Shown: positions 28,478-41,790 of the stretch, piece by piece
Layout of the letters: each line of letters starts with the position of its first letter
Numbering within the stretch: position 1 is the stretch's first letter
Origin: Perognathus longimembris pacificus
Taxonomy: Eukaryota > Chordata > Mammalia > Rodentia > Heteromyidae
Assembly (NCBI RefSeq): GCF_023159225.1
Contig: NC_063167.1
Coordinates: 19,037,360 to 19,101,359, forward strand
Length of the DNA: 64,000 nt
Direction of reading: 5' to 3'
Program-made: the position numbers and the translations under genes
The notes under the pieces: model-generated
Seen by the model: the letters and a program-made list of their open reading frames with translations, nothing else
The model's database searches: none
Told to the model about the DNA's origin: nothing

Positions 28478-29075
28478 CTGCATTGGTGGCAAAGGTCTGT
28501 TATCCCAGTACTCAGAAGATAACAGTAAGGGGAATTATGAGAAGTTAAGGCCAGCCTGCACTACACAGCAAGACCTTTTATGAAATTTAAAACAACAACA
28601 ACAACTAAACACCTATACAGGCTAGAGAGGGCAGCTCAGTAGCAGAGCACTCTCCAGCACGCACAAGACACTAGGTTTAACCCCCAGCAAAACCAAAATC
28701 CACCACCACCACCAATAAAATAGGATAAGTGGATATATAGTCACATCATTCTTCAAAGGATTTCTTTTTGTCCCTTTTTGTCCCTTCTTACTTAGAAGTG
28801 GTGCTCTACCACTTGAACCACAGCTCCACTTCCAGCTTTTTGGTGGATAATTAAAGATAAGACTCCGGTGGACTTGCCTGCCCTGGCTGGCTTTGAACTG
28901 CAATCCTCAGATCACAGCTTCTTGAGTAGCTAGGACTACAGGCATGAACCACCAGTACCCAACTTTCTTCTGGTAAATGAACTGGCTGGTATACCTTAGC
29001 TTTTTCACTCAAGGCTGGTGCTCAGAGGTCAGCCTCCTGAGTAGCTAGGATTACAGACTTGAGCCAGAGGACACC
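28478..29075. mobile_element. SINE cluster: B1 (+), ID (+), B1-Geo pieces (-)
   Basis: B1 monomer 28478-28610, ID body 28618-28700, antisense B1-Geo about 28795-28965, and a second antisense fragment about 28985-29075. Confidence 0.65.
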
Positions 29076-29873
29076 TAGATATATTTTGGCAAAATTTTTA
29101 ATAATTTTATTACCTATTTATCGATAAATAATCTCAAAAAAAAACTACTAGGTAACTACCCAATAGATGTGCAACTTCTAAGCTTCTGGATGAGATTACA
29201 GTCTCTGAAACCCTTAAGTCTTTATGTTCTAGTACAAAACTAACAATTAACAAAATGTATGGGCCATTAAACTTCCACCACAGAGAAAATCTGTAGTATG
29301 TTTCAAGATTGTGGTAATTTAGATGGCTAACTTCTTTAACTTTAAATTTAAAAAAAGGATCATACCGTAAACAAAGGTAGAAATTTAACAATGACATTTC
29401 TCTCTACAAAACTAAAGAAGGTAATAAAAAAATTAAACAGAAGGATCATGCATAGAAAAAGTTATGAATAAAAGCTGAGTAGTTTCATGGTAGACCTCAT
29501 TTGTATAACCTCTAATCACATTCTAACTCTTGTATCAAGTACCAGACCTTTGGCCACATTCAAGACTATGTCCATTGTAATTAATGTAACATTAAGACTT
29601 AACTAATAGGATGATTCTGACACTGTGCTCTTTGGGGGGCAAGGGAGAGTTCACAAAATAACCTAAGTCTGCAGAGTTGCTGAGCATCTGAAAGTTGTGA
29701 ATTCTGCAGGCTGGGGTAAGAGAAGAGCCACTAGAAGTATGTCAAGCAGGGTGCCCTCTCATCAGTACTACAACGTGAATTCATTGAGAAGAAAAGGCGC
29801 TGCAACCCCCTTTTACTGCTAGGTTAAGAGGAGTTGGCTGATGACAGTCCTCCCATCCCCTCATTCTTAGTTA

Positions 29874-30230
<357 letters not shown>

Positions 30231-30599
30231 TTAAACCATATTTTGATTGGGGAGGGACACTACAGCAACCCCAACATTAAGGACAATGTCCTTAACATAG
30301 CTTATTATCAATAGTACTTAAAGCAACTTCAATAAAATAACCAAAGATCCTTTATACTGCTTATAGGTTTATAACCTCCAATGTCATCTATTACTTGCCT
30401 TCCAACATGCCCACCTCTTAAATTTACATTACCCACTATAAATTCATACTTCTTTCCCAAAAAGAGTCTAGATGAGGAACAATAGACAAACTGGGGGGGA
30501 AACCTGCTACCTGTAGTATCCATAAAAAGAAACTGTCTACTAAAATACATGCAATGAAATACCCTTCCCCAGAAGCTTATTTAAATGCAGAGCTAATAA

Positions 30600-30815
30600 G
30601 CCTGGTGCTGGTGGCTCATGCCTTTAATTCTACCTATTCAGAAGAGTGAATTTGAGGATCAAAGTTTGAAACCAGCTAAGACAGGAAATTCCATGAGACT
30701 TGTATCTCCAAATAACTAGCAAAAAGCCAAAGTGGAGCCGTTGCTCAAGTAGTAGAATGCCACATTTAAATGAAAAGGCTAAGCAAGAGCACAAAGACTG
30801 GATTTCAAACCCAGT
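30600..30815 (+). mobile_element. B1-Geo SINE
   Basis: Diverged dimer with B1 head, linker and shortened Geo half. Confidence 0.75.
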
Positions 30816-30853
30816 ACATGCAGGGGGGAAAGCCAGTGGAAAAAGCTGGTTTC

Positions 30854-31062
30854 TGGGGCTGGGGATATAGCCTAGTGGCAAGAGTGCCTGCCTCGGATAC
30901 ACGAGGCCCTAGGTTCGATTCCCCAGCACCACATATACAGAAAACGGCCAGAAGCGGCGCTGTGGCTCAAGTGGCAGAGTGCTAGCCTTGAGCGGGAAGA
31001 AGCCAGGGACAGTGCTCAGGCCCTGAGTCCAAGGCCCAGGACTGGCCAAAAAAAAAGAAAAA
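30854..31062 (+). mobile_element. IDL-Geo SINE, young subfamily
   Basis: Perfect 15-bp TSD GAAAAAGCTGGTTTC at 30839-30853 and 31063-31077. Diagnostic changes as in the 20805 copy. Confidence 0.96.
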
Positions 31063-31140
31063 GAAAAAGCTGGTTTCCAAGCCTTGCATGGTGATACACC
31101 TCTGGGCATGAGGCCAAATAATAAGTTCAAAAATTGTACC

Positions 31141-31720
31141 ACCAGGGCACCACTGGCTCACACCTGTAACCCTAAAAACTTAGGAGGCTGAGATCTGAGG
31201 ATCACATTTCAAAGCCAGCCCACGCAGGCAAGTCCATGAGACTCTATCTCCAATGAACTGGGGGGAAGGGGGGGGGGCAGAAGTTGAACTGTAGTTCCAG
31301 TGGTAGAGTAATGGCCTTGAGCAAATAAGAAGCTCAGAGACAGTGCCTAGGCCCAGAGCTCAAGCCCCAGGACAAGCACACCCCCCCCAAAAAGAGAGTA
31401 CATAAGCAATACCTGGTTTAGTTTGGTTTGGTTGGTTTTTTAAGACTAGATAGAAATAGCCAGGCACCTGTGGCTCACACTTGTAATCCTAACTATTCAG
31501 GAGGCTGAGATCTGAGAGATCGCAGTTCAAAGCCAACCCAGGTAGCAAAGTCCATGCGGTTCTCATCTCGAATAAACTACTCAGAAAAGGCCAGAAGTGG
31601 TGCTGTGGCTCAAGTGTTAGAGTGCTAGCATTGAGCACTAAGAAGCTCAGGGACAGAATCCAGGCCCTGTGTCAAACCCCACAACTGCCTTTCCCCCCCT
31701 CCCCCAAAAAATATAGAAAT
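31141..31720 (+). mobile_element. Two B1-Geo SINEs
   Basis: Copies at about 31141-31385 (G run inside, C run in the tail) and about 31455-31720 (C-rich then A-rich tail). Confidence 0.8.
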
Positions 31721-32676
31721 GGAAAAAAAAAAAAAAGAAGAAAGGAAAAAAACAGATCATTCCTAAGAGGAAATTTTAATTCTCAAAATGATTCTAATAA
31801 AGTTTCTATGTATTACTGACAACATTAAAACTCTCCCCTAAGAAACCAAAAGACAAAAATCACTTCAAAATAATAAAAAAATTAATTCAGTGTTGAGGAT
31901 ACTCTCTTACTCACCAATTCTAAAAATTAAAATATTAATATAAAACTTATCATCCAAACTAAGACACTCCAAAGAACAAAACTGAGCACTACTGGTAATT
32001 GTCTAGGTCATAGGTAAAAATAAGGGTATGCCATCACCCTATGTAAAAGCATCATGTCATCTAAAAATCAAACTAATAATAATTAACATTACAGTCAGGA
32101 ATATAGCCTGTGGCTACACTCAACACCTTCATGTTCCTTTATATACCACCACCATCTGCCCCATCCAAATACAAGAAAATATTGTCTGTCATAGGCTGAT
32201 TGAGACCCAGAGTAGATGCTACCTGAACTCACCCAAAATATCTTAGGTGTTTATTATCCTTTGCCTCAATTTTGAAAGACTGTAATTCTGCATATGATCA
32301 AGATACAAAAATTAAGTTAAGATTATTAAACAATTACCACCTGTTCTACAAATGCTGATTTAAGAGCCTGATTGTGGTAGATATTAGGACAAGGGCCATA
32401 TGTGTATAAGTGAAAATACATACCCATAAGCTTTATACTGACATTAAAATTATTATAATTTTCTACATATGTATCACTAAACAAGAAATTTTATATTTTT
32501 TTCAGTTGTTTGCCGTAATATCTAAAGTTTACCTATACAACTGAGGAATAGTTGCCAGCAGTTGGAGACAAATATATATTATATATGTTAAATTATAGGG
32601 TAAGATCTGCAAATCAATCATGACCAGAGATAGGATAAAAACCATCTATGAAAGGGATAAGATTAAGAACAAGTCA

Positions 32677-32800
32677 TTTGGTAGGCGTGGGGGCACACAC
32701 CTATAATCCCAGTACTCAGGAAGCTAAGGTGAGAACATGATAAATTCAATGCCAGCCTGAGCTACAGAGCAAGACCTTGTCTCAAAAACATAAAACAAAT
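32677..32800 (+). mobile_element. B1 monomer
   Basis: B1 body with 'gcacacacctataatcccag' and 'gagcaagaccttgtctc'. Confidence 0.85.
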
Positions 32801-33105
32801 GAATCAACGAAGTCATTTAAACTGCAGCTCTAATTCTTCAAAATGAGGGAAATGACCCATGCCCTACAAACCTACCTGAAAGGAACTTAGGAAACTCACA
32901 CGAGATAATGCACAAGTTGTCAGCAATTTCCCCCCCAACTTGCCAGAGGGTATGACCCTCTCACCACCAGTAATGGTGCTGCTCTAACACAGCAATGTAG
33001 AAGCAACATGGGGAAAGCCCTAAGGTACCTACACCAGGTGATTTCCACACCCAAGAGTTCCTGAAATAATCTTTACCAAACCATTCTCCAAACTCTGGAG
33101 GTCTA

Positions 33106-33516
<411 letters not shown>

Positions 33517-34515
33517 TCATCATCAACTAATAGTGGGTAACCACTGTGGACACCAGACTACACTAGATGCTAATTCGAACAGGACAGTGTCCATGCCCTT
33601 TCAGACATTACAATCTAATTAACAAACAACACAGAGGAAGAAACACTACAGAAAGTCTTTCCAAATGGGGGAGGAGACAGACATACATTTAGAGAGTTTA
33701 GAACAGTCTTATCACACCCACTGTCTCTAGCACCCTGTGCTCTCCCCAAAAATATACCCATTTTCTCCCAAACCCCTGCCTAACTTTGTACTGCTTAGCC
33801 CAACATCTCTACTCCAAATCTGTCTATATGAAAGCATAACTCTCATAATAAGTCCCGGGTATGTGAGCGAATGGTACAGAGGAAAAATGTTAGTGTTCAT
33901 TAAGACCAAGAATTTCATTCCCCACTATTTCCTCCACAAGCTCCTCTTTTACTTCAAATAATAGTCCAACATCATTCCAACTCAATTATTCTATTATATT
34001 TGATCTTGGGAAATGAGCCCTGCCAGTTTGTACCATCACCTCCCCACAGTTCTACCTTATAAATCTTACAGCACACTGCACTAACAATTAAATGGCTTTA
34101 TAATGCTTCAAACAAATTAAATCTAACTGTGAAATCCTATCAGGAAAGACTCTGAAAACTATCTGCCATCCTCCACTATCTGACTATTTCAAAGCAAATT
34201 AGTCTTGTGAAATAACTGGAGGTATCCTGAAGCCTGTGAAGGCAGAGAACTTATCTCTGAAATGTTTCAAACTATATGACTGAAACATTGGATATACCAA
34301 TAGTGATCCAGAGCTAGACATATTTATGTTCTGACTTCTTGGGAAAAAAGTGTCTTCCTCTACTGACACCCAAATTTGTAAGCACTAGATGCATAAAGCA
34401 AATGCAATGTAATTATCAAAAAAAAAAAATCCTACAGTGACACAATAGAGGTTTGTAGAACCTTATGCCAGAGTGCTTACCTACATAACCTTAACTTTTA
34501 TAAAACTACAGGGAG

Positions 34516-34722
34516 GGCTGGGGATATGGCCTAGTGGCAAGAGTGCTTGCCTCGTATACATGAGGCCCTGGGTTCGATTCCTCAGCACCACATATACAGA
34601 AAATGGCCAGAAGTGGCGCTGTGGCTCAGGTGGCAGAGTGCTAGCCTTGAGCAAGAAGAAGCCAGGGACAGTGCTCAGGCCCTGAGACCAAGCCCCAGGA
34701 CTGGCAAAAAAAATAATAATAA
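34516..34722 (+). mobile_element. IDL-Geo SINE with 15-bp TSD
   Basis: Complete dimer; perfect TSD TAAAACTACAGGGAG at 34501-34515 and 34723-34737. The tail is A then AAT repeats. Confidence 0.96.
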
Positions 34723-35735
34723 TAAAACTACAGGGAGATAATCTTGATGTGCCTCATCACTGATTCCTGAGGTACACAGGGTTTCAATTCAAGCTCCTAG
34801 GAAAAGGCAAGACCAAGCAACAGAAGATGAGAGCTGCTGCACAGCATTTCCAGTCACCAAACCCAAATTTTGGTAGGGGACATCAATAATGGAGCACAGA
34901 AGAGCTGTGAACAGAGCGCTCCTACAATAGACTGGCTGTAGGCAGGCACAGACCTGCGGAGGCAAAACCAATGGATGCTTTCAGACTAGTTCTTCAGAAA
35001 TCACTGGTCCAGAAATAACTCTTACACCTTCTAGCAACTACATCAGAGCCCATTTTACTATTAAAGTCATTCTCTGTTCAAATGCAATAGAGAAAAAGAA
35101 ACCTTGCATGGATAATATGGGAAAAGGAACACACAACAAGGAACTAACTTAGAAAAAGATATACACCTTAACTTCAAATAACACCAAGATGGTTAACCAC
35201 AGCATTGGCATCCAATAAAATGTGCCTTTCAGAGTAGATCTTTAAAGCATGAGGTTATTTGTTAGTGGTTCAAAAGGATTGAATAAAAGCCAAATGAGCA
35301 CTACACAGAGATTCCAAAAGAAATAGAAGTATGACAGGATTCTAAAGGCAAAAGGACCTTTAAGATATACAGAAACGCCCCCTGTACATCACCTTTACAG
35401 TAACAATGAAAAATGTATATAATAACCAGAAACAATAGCTCCCTCCATAGTACAAAGATAAACTCATAGAAACTTCTAAATCATAGAGTATGTTCATTTT
35501 ACTTCTCTAGCACTGAATTATAATGCCTGGCTTGGAAGCTCAATAAATACAACCAAACAAACCAAAAAGAGCTAAAATAGTCTATAAAATGTAACTGCCA
35601 AAATAAGAAGTATCTTCCTGTTGTCTTTATTAGCATTAAACAAGAGTCTAGACAGTGGCAACATGATCTAGACTTTTAAACCTCTACTTCAATGAAAAAA
35701 CCCACTCATGTAAATAGTAAAAGAATATTACAAGA

Positions 35736-35951
35736 GGGGCTGGGAATATGGCCTAGTGGCAAGAGTGCTTGCCTCCTATACATGAAGCCCTGGGTTCGAT
35801 TCCTCAGCACCACATATATAGAAAACGGCCAGAAGTGGTGCTGTGGCTCAAGTAACAGAGTACTAGCCTTGAGCAAAAAGAAGCTAGACAGTGCTCAGGC
35901 CTTGAATTCAAAGCCCAGGACAAGAAGAAAGAAGGAAGAGGGAAGAAGAAG
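35736..35951 (+). mobile_element. IDL-Geo SINE with GAA-rich tail
   Basis: Dimer to about 35925, followed by an AAG/GGAAG tail. TSD ATTACAAGA at 35727-35735 and 35952-35960. Confidence 0.85.
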
Positions 35952-35991
35952 ATTACAAGAACCAATCCACTGAAGAAGAAAGAAGGAAAAA

Positions 35992-36040
35992 GAAGAAGAA
36001 GAAGAAGAAGAAGAAGAAGAAGAAGAAGAAGAAGAAGAAG

Positions 36041-36069
<29 letters not shown>
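35992..36069 (+). repeat. (GAA)26 microsatellite
   Basis: 26 uninterrupted GAA units by count, read as UUC in the Pum1 transcript. A 19-nt sequence on its left (35953-35971) recurs with one change on its right (36090-36108). Confidence 0.97.
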
Positions 36070-36072
<3 letters not shown>

Positions 36073-36487
36073 GAAGTAGTTGTTGTTGGTTACAAGAACA
36101 AATCCACTTCCACACATAGCAATCTTATACAAGTTTAGAAATGAAATCACAAGTGCAAGAGAAGGAGTTCAGCACCAATATCTGACAAACAGTTCAAAAG
36201 ATCTAAGGCAAACTACAAAGGAAGCAGTTGGAAGATTCCACAAACAAGAATTTGGCAGCAGGGCATATCCACTGGTCAAATCAGCGTTCTACATCAGATT
36301 TCCTCAGTGACCCTTTATAAGGAAAGCCTTGCTGGAAACCTGCTCAGACAATCTACATGCTGACTGGTATGGTATGAAAAGTTGGCCGCTAATCATTGCA
36401 TTCTCAATTACATAGCCTTGGGTTACATTTTCAAAATATTCCCATGAAAGTGCTGTATTATACACTCCTATGAAATATTGCTACCTT

Positions 36488-36712
36488 GCCAAGTGCTAGT
36501 GGCTCATGCCTGTAATCCTATTCAGGAAGCTGAGATCTAAGGATTATGATTGGAAGCCAGACTGGACAAGAAAGTCCATGAGACTCTTATCTCCAATTAA
36601 CCACCATAAAGCCAGAAGTGGAGCTATGGTTCAAGTGGCAGAGCACCAACCTGAGCAAAAGAGCCAAGAAAGAACACATGGCTCAGAGTTCAAGCCTCGG
36701 TACTAACACATG
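36488..36712 (+). mobile_element. B1-Geo SINE with alternating tail
   Basis: Dimer followed by a CATATG/CGCA alternating tract (36707-36770). Confidence 0.8.
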
Positions 36713-37166
36713 CATATACATATGCATATGCATACGCATACGCGCACATGCACACACGCATACACACAGAGCTAAGTAAATTAAAAACCGTTCTCAATAA
36801 AAATGACTGGCAATCAAGTCTTAATTTTTGAATGTTACCAAGAATACAAGCAGGAAAAAGTAATCAAAAGATATTATTTAAAGATACTACTAGATTTGGG
36901 TTGATAGAAATAGCCTACAGTATACAGGAAAGGTATAAATGGGCAGATAAATTTTAAGGCTTTTACATTTTTTATGGTATGTATAATAAATACTCATAGC
37001 CAGGTGGTGTTTCAGAAAGTACTGGTATCAACAGGCTTCGCCACACCTATGTTCTATCTCAACTGCTAACACTTATGGGTCACAAGATTTTGGATGGGTC
37101 ATTTAATCTCTGAATCTTAATTTTCTCATCTATAAAACAAGGATAGTTTTGTTTAATAAAAAGTGA

Positions 37167-37288
37167 TTAGGAGTGGCACTGTGGCTCCAAAGTGGTAGAG
37201 CCATAGCCTTGAGCTGAAGAGCTCAGGGACAGCACCCAAGCCCTGAGTTTAAGCCCCAAGACCAACCCCCCCCCCCCCAAAAAAAAAG
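37167..37288 (+). mobile_element. Geo half-element
   Basis: Right half only, ending in a C run and an A run. Confidence 0.7.
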
Positions 37289-37665
37289 TGATTAGGAACA
37301 TGCATGTGTGAAAGTGAAGTGTAAGTCATTTTAAACAAATGTAGCATAAACAGTAGAGTAAGCAGAAACACATGGGAATGGTATTTCTTATGTAATAATA
37401 TGTAAGGTGCCAGATTAAAAAGCTTAAATTCAAAAATCAAGTAGTTTATCAAACACAAGTATAGAGCCTTCTCAAGGGAAGTCATTTTCACAAAGCAGTG
37501 GTTCAATGGTTAGAGTTGATCATTACAATCTTTAAGAGTCTGGTTTAATTGGTCTGCAGAGGCTCCCACAACTGTTATAAAAAGCTTTTCCTCAAATATA
37601 CCTTATAAGAACCCACAATTGAGAACATAATTAAAGCCCAACATGAGCATCAAAAAAGGTAAAGT

Positions 37666-37856
37666 GGGCTGGGAATATGGCTTAGCAGTAGAGTGCTTAC
37701 TTTGCATTCATGAAGCCCTGGGTTCGATTCCTTAGCATCACATAAACAGAAAAGACCGGAAGTGGTGCTGTGGCTTAAGTGGTAGAGTGCTGCCCTTGAG
37801 CAAAAAGAAGCCCTCAGGCCCTGAGTCCATGCCCGGGAACTGGCAAAAAAAAAAAA
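37666..37856 (+). mobile_element. IDL-Geo SINE
   Basis: Older copy with a short deletion in the Geo half and an A-tail followed by G. Confidence 0.88.
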
Positions 37857-37867
37857 GGGGGGGGGGG

Positions 37868-37970
37868 TGCCAGAGATATTGTCCAATGAGAAATGTACTC
37901 ATTACCTAGCTTATGTGACTGTAACCCCTCTGTACGTAACCTTTAGTAACAAATTTTTTTAAAGTAAGGT
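37868..37970 (+). mobile_element. L1 3' end fragment (probable)
   Basis: Contains 'tatgtgactgtaacccctct', like the 3' ends at 13150 and 61170, and sits immediately after the G run of the preceding SINE. Confidence 0.5.
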
Positions 37971-38757
37971 TCTGTTTTAGTTTTGTCAGTAAAATCTTCT
38001 ATTACACAACAGTATTAAAAGGCATAGCAGGTAAATGAATGAAAAAAGAAATGAGAAATAACAGCATCTTTTTTAGTAGAGGCTTCCTTAAGATGAATAA
38101 TCCCAAATCATAAAGCTCAAATATAAACATTAGTGGTGTACTAAAAATGCAAGGACCTCCACAGTGAGACCAAAAAAGGTGCTGAGATCCCAGATGGTCA
38201 CAGAGGGGGAAGAGCGTGTTCCACTGCTATGTATCAGAGGAGACACAGGAAGAAAGTGACACACCACTGAGATCAAGGCTAGATTCTTGGCTCCACTTCC
38301 TCAAGACTCACAGGGAGGAACACTTCCAAGTGTATCTCTTAATTTTAGTTTGGTGGGTTGTTTTTTTTCTGGGGGGGGGGGGTCGCTCTCTTTTTCAAAC
38401 AGTGTCCAGTGGGCTTCATTACACTATATTTTATATGTCTCTTAGTCCAGAGTGAAGTCAGAAGTTGAATTCTTTTTTCAGACTACAGCAATTTTAGAAC
38501 AAAGCTCACACAGCTGAAGTCCTTCTGTGAGATTAGGACTTTTCTTTCCTTTTTTTCTAAAAGAAAGTATTTGTGGTTATCTGCTTAATCCACTGGGTGG
38601 GGGGGGAACCCTGTCACAACTCTAACAACCTTAGCTAAAGTAGTAGCTTTTCTAGTGTAGAACTTATGTTTTTGACAAAATACCAAAAAAAATTTTTTTT
38701 GAATGTTAAATTCCTTAAAGTGAAGCTTAGAGCATTACTAGAAATAAGTGTGTGTGT

Positions 38758-39125
38758 CACATGCCAATCCTGGGGCTTGAACTCAGGGGTTGGGCACTGC
38801 CCCAAGCTTCTTTTTTTGTTCAAGGCCAGTAATCTACCACTTGAGCCACAGTTCCACTTCTGGCGTGCGTGCGTGCATGCATGTGTGTTATGTGTTTTGT
38901 CAGGTTGTGGGGCTTGAACTCTGGGCCTGGTCGCTGTGTGTTATCCCTGAACTCTTCAGAGCTCAAGGCCACCTCCTTCTGGGTTCTTTTTAGTAGTTTT
39001 AGTAGTTTCTTGGAGACAAGAGTCACATGAGAACCTTCCTACCCTGGCTGGCTTCAAACTTTGATCCTCAGATCTCAGCTTCCTAAGTAATTAGGTCGAC
39101 AGGTGTGAACCACCAGTGCCTAGCG
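38758..39125 (-). mobile_element. Geo fragment and B1-Geo SINE, antisense
   Basis: Geo right half about 38758-38862, a GTGC/GCAT alternating tract (38864-38890), then a second Geo half and B1 body about 38895-39125. Confidence 0.75.
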
Positions 39126-40062
39126 TAATATTTTTAAATGTAGGAAAATTTTAAATTGATAGTCACGTGAGATACTTTAAAGTTAAACATTAAACTGTGA
39201 TTATTTTTAAGAAAAGGAACCTAATTCACTAGCCAGCAAAAACAAAAATAGAAAATACAGATCAGATCTAGAATTAGAAGTTTGAACTCAAGCCCTCTAC
39301 TTTGCAATCCTTATTTTTCTCACCTGTAAATTAGTAGAGACAACAGTATCAACCTTAAAGAATATTCTAAAGACTAAAGCAAGTAATAAACGTATAATTC
39401 TTTTTTAAGTACAATTCTTAAAAATAGAAAATTCTTCAAGTATGTCTTCTAATCTTCCCATTTTTTTCTCCATCACCTTTTTTTGAGAACACACAAGCCA
39501 CCCTTTCACTCCACTTCCCCAAGGCTTCCAAACTGCTAATTTTGTTTACCCCAAGGGAAGAAAATTTTAAGGCTCTAATCATTAGACTTTTGATCCAACT
39601 GGTATATGCAAAATCAAGCTACTACTAAATTTCATCAGTCTAAGACAATATTTATGTGACAATGAAAAAAAAAAACTGCCAATTCAAGTGTGACATGGGC
39701 TCATTATAGAATGGGTATTGTGTGCAGAAAGGAAGAGTTGGCATATCTGCTGTGATTCCCCTGAAGAAAAGGAAACAATCTTACAGGTGAAAGAAAGTTT
39801 TTGTTTCTTTTTATTATAAAGAAAATTTTTAACTGTTGTTTTAAATGACCTAAACCAGCATCTGAAAATTGTACATTACACAAAGTAAAACCTGTAGAAT
39901 TATTAAGACAAGCCCAAATCTGAGACTAAATTTTGTGTTTAAGATTTTAATAGCTTCCTCATGACCCAGACTTCCAAGGAAATTCTATCTTAGTGGAGTG
40001 CTTATCAAACTTTAATATGAACATAAATCACTAGGGATACCTTTTCAAAATGCAGGTTTTAA

Positions 40063-40895
40063 GGGCCAGGTGCAATGATGCATGCCTATAAAGCTAGCTC
40101 CAAAAGTCTGAAACTTGTGAACTCAAGCAGAGTCTGGACTACATAGTGACTACTTGTCTGAAAACAACAGGGGCTGGGAATGTGGCTTAGTGGTAGAGTG
40201 CTTGCCTAGTATGTATGAAACCCCTGGGTTGATTCCTCAGTACCACAAAAACAGAAAACCTGGAAGTGGTGTTGTGGCTCAAGTGGCAGAGTGCTAGCCT
40301 TGAGCAAAAGGAAGCCAGGGACAGTGCTCAGGCCCTGAGTTCAAGCCCCAGCAAGGGAAAGAAAAAAAAAGCTTCTACTGGTGTCTCAGGCTTATAATCC
40401 TAGCTCCACAGGAGACTGAGATCTGAGGATCATAGTTCAAAGCCAGCATAAGCAGAAGTCCAAGAGACTATGTCCAATTGCCTGACAAATGCTGGACTGG
40501 GGAGGTATGGTCCAAGGGGAATAGCATCATGTGTGAGCATGAGGCCCTGAGTTCAAGTGCTGGTGCCAATCAAAAAAACAAAAACAAAAAACACACAACC
40601 CAACAACAGTAAATGCAGCATCCCAACAAAAGGCCAGGTTTTCTAAAGGGCCAAAAGAATATATGCTTTTAAGAAGGGCACTGGTATGTCACAACTATAA
40701 TCCTAGCGACTCAGGAAACTGAGATCTGAGCACTGCAGTTCAAAGCCCAATCAGGTAGAAAAATCCATGAGGCTTATATCCAAAAAGTTAAACACCAAAA
40801 AGTTGAAAGTGGAGGTGTGGCTCGAGTGGTAGAGAGCCAGGCTTGAGTACAAACGCTAAGCCCCAGTGCGCGTGCACGCACAGACGCACAGACAT
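40063..40895 (+). mobile_element. SINE row: B1, IDL-Geo, B1-Geo, B1-Geo
   Basis: B1-like body 40063-40167; IDL-Geo 40171-40370; B1-Geo about 40376-40590; B1-Geo about 40672-40895 with a CA/CG tail (40866-40912). All lie on the plus strand. Confidence 0.8.
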
Positions 40896-41173
40896 ACACA
40901 CACACACACTCACAAAACTGAATTTCTAACAAAACTTTCAGGTGATGCTAATGATACTGATTTAACTTTGAGGAGCAAGACTTAACAAGATTTTACTTAC
41001 CCCATTTTTCAGATGAGGAAATTAAGGTCCAGTTGAGATTCAAACCCCTGATTTCTATCTGTATTACATTTTCCAAAGTTTTTCAACAAAAAAAAAATCA
41101 AAATAAATAGCATTGGTTACCTAAAATAATGCAGCCAAGTCTAGCAAAGAATAGCATCAAGATTTGTGACCCA

Positions 41174-41380
41174 GGGGCTGGGGATATGGCCTAGTGGCAA
41201 GAGAGCTTGCCTCGTATACATGAGGCCCTGGGTTCGATTCCCCAGCACCACATATACAGAAAACGGCCAGAAGTGGCACTGTGGCTCAAGTGGCAGAGTG
41301 CTAGCCTTGAGCAAAAAGAAGCCAGGGACAGTGCTCAGGCCCTGAGTCCAAGCCCCAGGACCGGCCAAAAAAAAAAAAAA
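41174..41380 (+). mobile_element. IDL-Geo SINE with 15-bp TSD
   Basis: Near-consensus dimer with A-tail; perfect TSD AAGATTTGTGACCCA at 41159-41173 and 41381-41395. Confidence 0.97.
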
Positions 41381-41580
41381 AAGATTTGTGACCCAAATGA
41401 ATTAATTATCAGGTCAGAAGGCAGATACTACCTACAGAATACAGAAAGACCTCTCAAGGTATTTTTCTAAATATCCTTCTTCTGCAACATTAGAACTGTC
41501 TTTACCATAATATAGGTAATAGGTAGCTGTCTCATTTCCTTAGGTACTATGAACTAAATTAAGGTAAAATTCCGATCCAA

Positions 41581-41790
41581 GGGCTGGGGATATAGCCTAG
41601 TGGCAAGAGTACTTGACTCGTTTACATGAAGCCCTGGGTTCAATTCCTCAGCACCACATATACAGAAAACGGCCAGAAGTGGCGCTGTGGCTCAAGTGGC
41701 AGAGTGCTAGCCTTGAGCAAAGAGAAGCCAGGGACAGTGCCCAGGCCCTTAGTCCAAGCCCCAGGACTGGCCCAAAAAAAAAAAAAAAAA
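41581..41790 (+). mobile_element. IDL-Geo SINE
   Basis: Near-consensus dimer; TSD AATTCCGATCCA versus AATTCCAATCCA (one mismatch). Confidence 0.95.
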
